Below are positions 34,661-43,813 of a DNA stretch of 64,000 bases, in pieces. The position numbers and the translations under genes are program-made. Origin of the DNA: Bryum argenteum (taxonomy: Eukaryota > Streptophyta > Bryopsida > Bryales > Bryaceae); the NCBI GenBank assembly GCA_037043015.1, contig CM073330.1:14960512-15024511 (forward strand). Direction: 5' to 3'. Every line of letters starts with the position of its first letter. The first letter of the stretch is position 1. The notes under the pieces were generated by a model. The model was given only the letters and a program-made list of their open reading frames with translations, searched no databases and was not told the DNA's origin.

Positions 34661-35022
34661 CCCTTAAACGCCCTTGGGGTCTAAAACGGGCAGCCCAAAA
34701 TTGGATCACAGCATCTTTTGGACTTGGGCATCATGAATAGTGCACTTTTTGAACTTGGGCATCATGAATGGACCAATCAATGATGAGCTTGCAACCTCCT
34801 ACAAGGTTATGTACCACCCCAACCTACCTACCACAATCCTTTCAAACCACAAAATCATTCATACAAATTGTGATTTGAATTGTGAAAATTCACTTTTTGA
34901 ATGCATCAGAAGAAGGTGACCAGTTTGACATCAAAATATAAGTGAAACGTTGAGTACAATGAGAGCTACAGGGAAGATTCTGTTGGAATCAAGCCCCTCG
35001 GGCTTGCTCGGGCGTTTAAGGG
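34661..35022. mobile_element. TTAA-flanked MITE-like element (copy B, 362 bp)
   Basis: TTAA at 34657-34660 and 35023-35026. It has perfect 13-bp terminal inverted repeats CCCTTAAACGCCC. The interior is homologous to copy A (10175-10535) and almost the same length. A subterminal hairpin AAGCCC-CTC-GGGCTT lies at 34991-35005, at the position equivalent to the hairpin of copy A. It is non-coding. Confidence 0.8.
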
Positions 35023-35024
35023 TT

Positions 35025-35330
35025 AAAGATAGTGTACCAAGGTGTATGCGATCCAAGGATTCAAAGATAGTGTACCGAGGGTGTATGCGATCCAAGGATT
35101 TAAAGATAGTGTACCGAAAGTGTATGTGTTCCAAGGCTTTAAAGATAGTGTACAAAGGGTGTATGTGTTCCAAGGATTTAAAGATAGTGTACAAAGAGTG
35201 TATGTGTTCCAAGGATTTAAAGATAGTGTACACATGATGTATGTGTTCTAAGGATTTAAAGATAGTGTACAAGGGTGTATTTTTGTTCTAAGGATTTAAA
35301 GATAGTGTAGAGGAGTGTATGCGTTATGAA
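35025..35330. repeat. 39-bp minisatellite, eight units
   Basis: AAAGATAGTGTAC begins each unit at 35025, 35063, 35102, 35141, 35180, 35219, 35258 and 35298 (38, then 39 x5, then 40 bp apart). Each unit continues with a GTGTATG(C/T)G, TTCCAAGGATT-like block. Because 39 is a multiple of three, several frames stay open on both strands and spell repetitive peptides; I treat these as artefacts. The array starts exactly at the TTAA that ends element B. Confidence 0.95.
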
Positions 35331-36244
35331 ACTTTTATGCATTCCAAGGAGGTATGCATTCCAAGGGAATATGCATACCAAGAAGATGTGTTTTGAAAGG
35401 TATGATTGTATATCTATGTTGATTTGAACTATTATTTTATTTGATCAAATAATAATTTCCAAGTTCATACAAGTTTAGATTGAAAATGCATATAAGCATT
35501 AAACATAAAATTTGTTAAATTTGCACCTAAGAAGTTTTACAAAATGTCTCCTCAAACATCCACATTGACGTTTTCAACAATGTTTAAGTAGATGTTTTGT
35601 ACAACATCTTCCAGGATGTGTGAGAGTATGTCCGTGCTACTATTTTAGAGCAGAACACTTTATAGTTAAATCTAAAAACATCTAGGCTTGTACATCATCG
35701 AGGCTTATTATTTTTGAAACATCAAATTTTCCACGTACAAGTCTCTCCAAGCATGTTGCACATACCACTCATACATGCCTCTGAACATTGCTAAAAACAC
35801 ATTAAAACGTGAAATTTCACAATTTTAGGAACGTCAAAGATACTCATACATGCCTAGTACGAATAAGTACTCACAATTGATATTATTAAGAAACTATCAT
35901 ATATAAATTCAAATATCATACTCATATAGTGTATGACCTTAAATCCAAACAACACAAGTCTTCCAAAATCTACTTCATTACAAACAGTAATATCATATGC
36001 ACCCGTAACTCTATGTTGCTTTAATGTCATCTCAAGTTGTCGCTACTCATGTACAATAGTACACATGTTGGATCTTGCACATGGTTATCAAGTCAACAAG
36101 GTCTGTTGTTATACAAGATATTCAAGACAAAAGCAAATTGACTTCATTTGTAATACTGAGATAGCCTACATATGTATGATTTACTTCCAAGTGTCTACAT
36201 ACTATAAATTGTGATCACTAATCTGCTGCAACGCCTTCTTTTTT
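35331..36244. other. AT-rich intergenic DNA
   Basis: Apart from the decayed edge of the minisatellite (GCATTCCAAGG repeats to about 35390), no gene or element is recognised. Confidence 0.35.
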
Positions 36245-36533
36245 GTCTATGATGTCTTTGCTACTATGGAGGTCCGTTTGTGCGCAACCTTTTGGATCCA
36301 CCTTTGTTAATTTTTGCTTAGCGACCTCCTTCGTTGCCTCCATATTGGTCCACAATGGTCGCTTTCAAAGGCATGCTAGCTTTAATGTGTTTCTTTACGC
36401 TAACTTTCTTAATGTTGCACGCTTTGGTGCCTTGGATTGTGCGTTTGTTAGGATTGCTCGCTTTGTAATTTTCTTCATTTACATCGTGGACATTATCGGA
36501 GTTTCCAACACCTCCTCCGCATTCAATAATCAT
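36245..36533 (-). pseudogene. Possible remnant of a NAM-associated (PIF/Harbinger-type ORF1) coding region
   Basis: The reverse strand reads NPNKRTIQGTKACNIKKVSV, then, after a frame change, NMEATKEVAKQKLT. This loosely recalls the 'RP.G.KAAK...' and following coiled segment of the NAM-associated domain found in Harbinger-type transposon ORF1 and host relatives. The frame is broken and short. The match is by eye only and could be chance. Confidence 0.18.
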
Positions 36534-38829
36534 GAGATTTGTATTATTGACATTCTAGCATTTGTATGTCATGAATGTTAGTACAATCCGTACATAGAAA
36601 AGAAGATTTTTATTCACATGTAAATTAGATGTGTTTATTCATATGAATTTGAAAACATAGTTATGGAAGATGCAGGATGCATATTAAGTTGTTACTTGCG
36701 TTCATGAAAATTTCTTCAAAAAATACAAAACACTCTTGAACATAAGTTAAAGAAATAGGCTTGATGTGATAAGTAAGATTTATTTGAGATTTTGTTAGCC
36801 TAATTAACCATAAATAATGAATTAAGAGAATAGTTTTATTAAATATGATTAATTGAAACTTCAAATGTTTTGTTTAGTCTCTTACCTTGATTAGATTGAT
36901 CAAAGTAAGTTGTAGTTAATTAATTATGGTTAGTGTAAAACAAATATGATTAAGGTGATTAATTCCAAACACCATTAACCACTTAATGTTCCTATCCCTT
37001 AATACCTTCACCTCTATGATACCCTCACTCTAGATACCCTTTTCTTAGTTGTACACTTGGTAAAACCTTTTGGTTTCAACAAACCATAATTGTTATAATC
37101 CTTCTATTTTGATGAAACACTACAGTTTTATATGGTGTTAGAATTGAATAAGTCACATGTTGTTAGAAAAATAATACAACATACTATAATCATGCTAAAA
37201 CAGAGGCATTAGGAACTAAACACACAATTGAAAACTCTATAGTTGGTAGACGTTGAATTTTTAAAATTTAAAGGCAGCAGACTTTCTTTCACTAAAGGAA
37301 GTGTCAGTAGCACTCAAAAGCTTCAAATACAATGTGTAATAGCTCCACAGAAAGCTAACTTGTTATGCTACGGACTTTATAAAGCTTCATTTTCAAAACA
37401 TAACAACAAACGATTGAAAATCAATTTGAAGCACAATTATGAAAACCGCTTACATGTTAAAAGAGAAAGATACACTTTCTACTCAAAATAGAGTCACTGC
37501 TTCATAGTAGCTTCAAATTGCACACTTAATAGCTTTTTAGGAAGACAACCTTGAGATGCGCAAACTTTTAAAAATTCACACTTAAAGCCGTTCTTACAAA
37601 TTGTACGATTATCAACTCATCATAAGTTTTTATAATACGTATGAGATTTCATCATGACATCGTGCTTGGTTTCTTGAAGCTTCAAAATTTGATGTGAATC
37701 TTTTGTTTATGGATAGACAAAACTAACAAAAAAATTTATAGCCTGAAACTCAACTAATTTGTTTCCTTCTGAAGTTGATAGATAATTGGCTTGCTTGCTT
37801 CAAAAATCGATAAAAGACTGAAGTCAACACACATACACAAAAGTAAATAGACTGAAGTCAATCGAGCTAAATTGAAGTCGAAAGTGAGAAGTCATTTCAG
37901 ATAATTTGATACTCAAATGCTCATAGACAAAAGTCGATGAATACAAGGAAATCACATCTTTTATGAAGTTTGCATTCTCAAAATTAAGTTCTATCTCCAA
38001 ATTTTGCAGTAACAATTTTTGAGAAAATAATGCTTTAAATGAAGTTCTCATATTTTCTTCTTCAATTTCTCATTCCAAGATACAATAGAAATATCATTCA
38101 TCTCTAAGTGTACTTAATATGTATAATATCACAAACTCTAATTTGTACAAATAGTGTTAAAGTTGACATTTAGTGTTATAACATTATGGAGACAATTGAA
38201 AATTGGTGTAACTTTCGGCTATTACTGTTTTGAACACTAATCTACATATTTAGTGAAGTGTTTCAAGAGCCAAAAAACCAATATTAGAAGTAAACATGAA
38301 TTAAGGTGTGTCAAATTCTTAATCTAAAGGTTGTTTGGAATGTACATTCAAAAAAACTACCCTCATAGAACCTATAAAACACAAAAATATGCTTTATTAT
38401 TTACATACATGTACGTTCAAATACAAAGGTCCGTTTTTGTGAGTAGAAAAGACATGTAAAAAATTATTTGGATAAAAAATTCAAACAATAGCATTACCAG
38501 AAATTGTGCTATTTATGTACTTGCTATAGAGTTCCAACTGTACGTACCAAAACGAGCCTGAATATGGTTGGTGGTCATACTAACAATCTTTGTTGTTTTG
38601 TTCTCATAGGTATGAAGTTTTGGTCCTATTGCATAATAATATTTTGAAGAACTATATTGCCATGTAAACAATTCTATTTCCTTTAATGCAATTATTGCTA
38701 TTTAGTTACTCTATAGTAATAAAGAATGACTTGTTTGTTTCCACGTTGGCCAAATATGATACTCATAAATTTACGCGTTGAAATTACATTGCTAAATGTG
38801 AAAATCAAAACATAGAGTTTTCCTACAAC
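36534..38829. other. AT-rich intergenic DNA
   Basis: No gene is seen. Short AGCTTCAAA-type motifs recur between 37300 and 37700 without a clear period. Confidence 0.35.
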
Positions 38830-39410
38830 AAAATGACTACAAAATGATATTGAGTGTTCCACGTCAGATGATATTTTTCACATAGATTAAATTTGGAAAA
38901 AAATAGAAAAGCCATGCACAAAAGAGAATAAAATAAAGACAATTGCGGATCTTGGCAAGAAATAATTGCAAGATGACTTCAACTTATCCACGTCATGAAA
39001 TATTTTCTAGATAGATTAAATATGGAGAAAATAGAGAAGCGACATAGGGAAAAAGTTTAAAAAAACTTATTGTAGTTCTCGGCACAAAATGACTGCAATA
39101 CGACTCCAAGTTTTCTACGTCATCGAATTGCTCAAAGACTCCTTGTTTTTTACATCAGAAATAATATTTAGCATAAAAAAACAAGGAAGAAAATAGAAAA
39201 TTCACGTTGGACTTTAACAATAAATAAATTGAGGTTGTTGACCTCGTATGACCACAATAATGACTTTGCAGTACTCACATCATTAAGAATTTTAAGAATG
39301 AAATAAATAAGGAAGAAAACATATGAGCCACGTCAAAACCTCTAAGTAAGCTAATTGTAGTTTCCAACATGGAGTGGCTGCGGGATGAGTGCTCAAGTTC
39401 TACGTCAATG
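38830..39410. repeat. Degenerate tandem array, period ~125-129 bp
   Basis: Each unit has AATGACT(A/G)CAA, a block ending (C/T)(A)CGTCA or ACATCA, then TAGATTAAAT or equivalent and GGAAGAAAATAGA. The (A)CGTCA/ACATCA block falls at 38861, 38990, 39117, 39152, 39277 and 39402: spacings of 129, 127, then 35 (a partial duplication), 125 and 125. It is diverged and non-coding. Confidence 0.6.
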
Positions 39411-40065
39411 TAGATATAAAATCCACATCGGATACGGGAAAAAAAGAACCAATAGTGGTTGGAGTATATCAATATCGAAGGACTCTTGCTTTGCTACAAA
39501 AGCAAAATGGACGATAAGTTGTAGATGCAGTTGGTTTTGAGGCCTTTCATTTATGGACGTTTTAAGCAATCGTATATATGAGTGACGTATGACATTGGGC
39601 TCGGATGTAGTCATCTTGTACACATCTTGTAGTCACAAGCACCGTGTTGTCATTTATTACGAGCTCACAAATACCTTGTTCTCTAGTGGTGTGAAATCAT
39701 ACCCCTTATACTTGAAGTTTTTGCATTTTTCATATATATGAGCATATATCATTAATTTGACTAAATTTTAACGTGCCCTAACCATGTCAACAAACCCTTA
39801 AGTGAATATCACTTAGAAAATGAGGGATTTTGAAGCATTAATGATCTTGACCGAAAGATCCAGGAATCCAAACCTTATTCATAACAACCACAAATTTGGA
39901 TACGGAGAGCCTGACCAGACTCATAACAACCACAAATTGGCTTCAATCAACTTTTAGGAGTTATTGAAAGAAATTAAAATGTAGTTAGTGAGAGGCAAAT
40001 CATTATTCTGCCTGCCCCAGACCACTGAACACAAACCTGCCCATTCCAAAAGAACACTTGAGGTG
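39411..40065. other. Intergenic DNA upstream of bL20
   Basis: A short local duplication, CATAACAACCACAAAT, occurs at about 39881 and 39921. The rest is the distal promoter side of the bL20 gene. Confidence 0.35.
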
Positions 40066-40140
40066 CCTGTCGACGGACGGAGCTCCTCGACGGAAGAAGC
40101 TCCCCGACGGAAGAAGCTCCCCGACGGAAGAAGCTCCCCT
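40066..40140. repeat. 17-bp tandem repeat in the bL20 promoter or leader
   Basis: GACGGAAGAAGCTCCCC is repeated three times in tandem (about 40090-40140), with a diverged copy GACGGACGGAGCTCCTC just before. It lies about 180-250 bp before the bL20 start codon. Confidence 0.85.
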
Positions 40141-40235
40141 CCTGGTCGTCGGCGTCGTCGAGTCGTCGGCTGGCTGAAGGCTGGGGGTTTAGTGGCAAGG
40201 GACATCCTCGCGCGCGTGTGCGAAGGCTTCTGGGG

Positions 40236-40244
40236 TTTAGGGTT
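40236..40244. promoter_or_regulatory. Telo-box upstream of bL20
   Basis: TTTAGGGTT (reverse complement AACCCTAAA) lies about 72 bp before the ATG. Telo-boxes are frequent near transcription starts of plant ribosomal-protein and translation genes, which fits this gene. Function is inferred. Confidence 0.5.
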
Positions 40245-40315
40245 CCGAGTAGTGGAATAGGGCGGGTTGTGGCTGTGCAGGAGCCCAGCCAGGAAGAGCA
40301 AGAGGAGAGAGAAAG

Positions 40316-41419
40316 ATGAACAACCAGAAGATTTTGCAGTTGGCAAAGGGCTTCCGAGGGCGCAGCAAGAATTGCATCCGCGCCGCGAGGGAGCGCGTCG
40401 AGAAAGCGTTGCAGTATGCGTACAGGGATCGCCGCACCAAGAAGCGCGACATGCGTGGCTTGTGGATCCAGCGTATCAATGCCGGCACTCGCCAGCACGG
40501 GGTAAGCATTTCTAATCTGAAACCGAGAATTAGGGCTAAATTATCATGTTGAAGCGATTTGAGACTTGGCGTGCGAGATTATCAGAGCAATCGAATCGGA
40601 AAGCGGAGTGTGAGTATCTTACGAATTGTTGCGAATCTGTATCCAATCTGCGAGGATTTAGAGAATGTAATGGCTGCTGGTAGAGTATTCTAGGTCAAGG
40701 CGTCTCGACTGGATCACTCCGCATCACAGGAGTAGTTGATTGTCATTCTCTCCGTATCAGAATCCCGAGATTTGGCCTATCGACTCTCAAGACACTGAAC
40801 AATCATCTTATTAATGAAGCTCAGTTTTTTTTTTCTTCATAATTTCATTTTCGGCAACAAATAAAGGGAGAGAATTATCTGAAGAACTGCAGTTATCTGC
40901 TTCGGATATAAAATGTAGCAGAGGCAGATATCTCATGGAATTGTGATAATTTTTGACAGTGGTGTTAGGAATTTATTAGTTCACGAAGGAGGATCATATA
41001 GGGCGTATGTATGTAACGCTCCATCATTTCAGGATGAGCTTTGATGGACATTCTTGAAGGTTGAAGATATTTTTCAAAGTTGAATGACCATTTTATGATG
41101 TAGGTTAACTACGGGGAGTTTATGAACGGGCTCTCGAAGGAGAATGTTAGCTTGAACCGGAAGGTGTTGTCGGAGATTGCGATGCACGAGCCTTACAGCT
41201 TCAAGACTTTGGTGGAAATTTCCCGCATCGCTTTCACACAAGTGAAAAGCAAGCCTGACACTAGTAGTTCACCATCAGGTAAGGATTCTTATTCTCATGT
41301 CCGGTTTTCAGTTCCTTTGAGTTGTTCGGTGTATCAGTACCTACCTCGTTATAACTACGCTAAATCTTAGAAGCCTCATCTCTTACAAGTGTATTGCTTG
41401 AACGGCTCTTGCAGTTTAA
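40316..41419 (+). CDS. Large-subunit ribosomal protein bL20, nuclear gene for an organelle (probably mitochondrial)
   Basis: bL20 binds 23S-type rRNA and is needed for early large-subunit assembly. Exon 1 (40316-40501) reads [38 protein letters not shown] and [20 protein letters not shown]. Exon 2 (41104-41278) reads [20 protein letters not shown] and [23 protein letters not shown] at 41279 splices to an AG at 41414, giving a stop two codons on (TAA at 41417-41419) and 121 residues, the usual bL20 length. If that last intron is retained, the frame runs 30 residues further to 41370. There is no transit-peptide-like extension before the bL20 core. The sequence resembles the plant nuclear-encoded mitochondrial L20 rather than the plastid-encoded one (recalled, not searched). 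Basic residues are well conserved. Confidence 0.9.
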
Positions 41420-42212
41420 ATGGGTGAGTCTTACCTTATGCAACAATGACCTCAGCAGCATGAGTTTCCACCAAGGAAAAGCTTCGCATTCGACTCTTGC
41501 CATGCAGCTTATCAGGCATCAGTCTGCACTTCGCACAGGAAGATCAGTTGTAGTGCAAGAATACACGTCTGCTCGAAGCGTTACAGAAGGGTTCACTGTG
41601 TCGTCCTTTTGATTGAATCATGAAGGTGTATTCAGCGTGTGGAGTGAACAATCAGATGGAGTGCACCAAGGATGTATCTCTCTTGAGCATTGTGCCAGGA
41701 GGATGTCAAAGCACAATTCGTGCTGCTAAACAACACTTATTTTGAAGCTCTAGTCAACAAAATCTGCCTGTATCTGTTGCCTGATATTTCTGATAATTTC
41801 TCAGCACATGTTGTAGATTCCAGTCTCATTGTTTCAAACAGGTGAAGCCGTGTGATGATCGGAGAGGTTCTTTCGAATAGCTTTTTGATTGACATTTTAT
41901 GATATCTATTCCAGCTGAAACAAATTTTACATGTATGTCTGTGAAAATTGGACTAAAACAGGGGCTGAAAAGCTGAAATCGACAAGCATGTAAAAATATG
42001 TATTACTTAGCTATTAAGTCCTTGTAGTTCATGTACTAGCTAAGTTACAATGCTTGGGATTGCTGATGAAGGAACTCTTGCCTTCTTTTAGTGTGATTAG
42101 AGTATTTGTACAACTTGTTGTATGTCCTAAGTCTAGCATAAGTACTTAGCACATGTAGTTGTGTGTATGAGATAGCATAAGTACATAAGTACTTCTGTGT
42201 ATGAGATAGCTG
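41420..42212. other. 3' flank of bL20 up to the Tc1-like element
   Basis: The first few hundred bases are the likely 3' untranslated region. No other gene is seen. The target dinucleotide TA of the transposon is at 42213-42214. Confidence 0.45.
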
Positions 42213-42214
42213 TA

Positions 42215-43811
42215 CAGTGACCTTCAAAACTGTCCCAATGTTTGTACATGTTACATTCAAAAAATAATGTAGGTAAGAGAAACTCATGGAATGGAATGTA
42301 GTAAATTTATTGAAATAGTATATACAATGTACTAATTGATTACAAAAATTCCAACAAAATTGAAGCGCTCAATGAGAAAGGAAAAAAACCTAAAGCTACT
42401 CTGTACATTGGTACACTTTTGAACGTCCAACATGGAAATTCCTCACCACTTTGTCCATTTTCCTCTGGATTTTAATACAGCTGCTATTCGTCTGGGCATT
42501 GATTCTATAAGTCTCTTGCAATCATCAACAGTGATAGAAGGGAAGGTTTCTTCCACACGAGACCATAATTCAAGTATCCCTTTTGGTGGTGTGTCATATC
42601 GATTCAATCTCCTTTTCAAAATTGCCCATAGATTTTCTATAGGATTCAAATCTGGAGACTGAGCAGGCCAAGATAAGACAACAAAAGGTTGCCTAGAAAA
42701 CCATTGTTTCATACTATTACTGGTATGTATAGGTGCATTATCCTGTTGAAATATGACTCCCGATGGATCTAAATTATATTTTTGAATTGTACCATGTAGA
42801 TGCTCCTCCAAGATTTTTTGATAACCATGCTGATTGAGGCGACCTTCAATTCTACACATCCTGCCAGGTCCATGTATACACATACATCCCCATATCATCA
42901 CAGAACCACCACCATGCTTAACAGTCGGAATAACGGTCCGCTCTGAAAGTTCCTGTGGATCACGAACCCAACACCAAACTCTCCCATCTAAAGAAAATAT
43001 GTTAATTTTAGTCTCATCTGAGAATATCACGTGACTCCAGTCATCAATAGTATAGTGCTGATACTTTCTGGCAAATTCTAAGCGAGCCCTAATATTACTG
43101 CGTGACAAATGTGGTTTCTTTTCTTTCACATGCGATTGCAAACCTGCTCTACAAAGTCCACGGCGTACAGTAACTTCACTGACTTGTACTCCAAAAACTT
43201 CTTGCACATGTTTAGTAGCTTCTCTTGCAGTAGACACCTTCCCTCTTGTTATACTAGTTACACAAGACCGCTCCATTGCACTTGTCAACTTGCGTGGTCT
43301 ACCTCCAACTAAAAGCTTTGCATCTGGAAAATGCTTCTTACGGAGCCTCTGTACACTTGATTTACCAACATGCAAAGAATTTGCTATCTCTCTCACACTA
43401 CAACCTTTTTGAAGCAAAGAGAGTATACCTTGTTGCTTCCCCTGGGACAATGGTCTCACCATTTTCACTTGTGAAGCTAAACACGAAAGAAACAAATATA
43501 TGACGCAAGAAGAACAAATACACACAACAGAACACAAACCAAGCAATTCACAATGCATGTACACTTCACTTGCTATGCATACAAGATTCACTCATATGTT
43601 CTTTCAAAACTGTCCCAATGAAGAGAAAATATCTAGAGCTTCAATTCATGCACATACATGTAGAGACAAGTGGTAAGCCTTGCTCCTTGATTACCTTACT
43701 AATGATAGTATGTAACTAAATTGATGCCATGTCAGTCTAGCATGCAATCACTATGTGGTGACTCACCAAACTTTCAAATTATAAACATTGGGACACTTTT
43801 GAAGGTCACTG
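42215..43811 (-). mobile_element. Tc1-like (Tc1/mariner superfamily, DD34E) DNA transposon, apparently intact
   Basis: 1597 bp between TA dinucleotides (42213-42214 and 43812-43813). The terminal inverted repeats begin CAGTGACCTTCAAAA and continue TGTCCCAATGTTT, with a single mismatch over the first 29 bp. Second copies of the repeat core lie inside each end (near 42405-42423 and 43603-43620), both starting or ending 208 bp from the tip, in inverted orientation to the adjacent outer copy. The element carries one uninterrupted transposase gene on the reverse strand. The sharp ends, the TA duplication and the open frame indicate a fairly recent insertion. Confidence 0.93.
42443..43462 (-). CDS. 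Tc1-like transposase, DD34E
   Basis: Cuts and pastes its own element, acting on the CAGTG-ended inverted repeats. 339 residues, the normal length for Tc1 transposases. The start is taken at the ATG at 43462 (MVRPLSQGKQQGILSLLQKG); the open frame continues upstream but reads as unrelated Cys-rich sequence. N-terminal helix-turn-helix 1 (SVREIANSLHVGKSSVQRLR), the GRPR hinge (LVGGRPRKLT) and a second helix-turn-helix (ATKHVQEVFGVQVSEVTVRR) precede the catalytic domain. The catalytic residues are Asp in HVIFSDETK, Asp in IFQQDNAPIHTS and Glu in SPDLNPIENLWAILK. The second Asp and the Glu are separated by 34 residues, the Tc1 (DD34E) pattern rather than the DD39D of ordinary plant mariner-like elements. 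There is no frameshift or internal stop, so it may be functional. Confidence 0.95.
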   Translation of the reverse strand: MVRPLSQGKQQGILSLLQKGCSVREIANSLHVGKSSVQRLRKKHFPDAKLLVGGRPRKLTSAMERSCVTSITRGKVSTAREATKHVQEVFGVQVSEVTVRRGLCRAGLQSHVKEKKPHLSRSNIRARLEFARKYQHYTIDDWSHVIFSDETKINIFSLDGRVWCWVRDPQELSERTVIPTVKHGGGSVMIWGCMCIHGPGRMCRIEGRLNQHGYQKILEEHLHGTIQKYNLDPSGVIFQQDNAPIHTSNSMKQWFSRQPFVVLSWPAQSPDLNPIENLWAILKRRLNRYDTPPKGILELWSRVEETFPSITVDDCKRLIESMPRRIAAVLKSRGKWTKW

Positions 43812-43813
43812 TA

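Noticed and set aside
35025-35272. Open frames on both strands encoding repeated peptides
   Set aside because: They are the 39-bp minisatellite read in several frames; simultaneous openness on both strands shows that period, not coding, explains them.
36243-36581. 112-codon forward hydrophobic frame
   Set aside because: It looks like the antisense of the weak NAM-associated-like remnant; no support as a gene.
39974-40498. 174-codon reverse frame overlapping the bL20 start
   Set aside because: It is antisense to bL20 exon 1 and its leader and has no domain.
43463-43591. N-terminal extension of the transposase frame to 43591
   Set aside because: The extra 43 codons are Cys/Leu-rich and unlike Tc1 transposases; the ATG at 43462 gives the normal family N-terminus and length.
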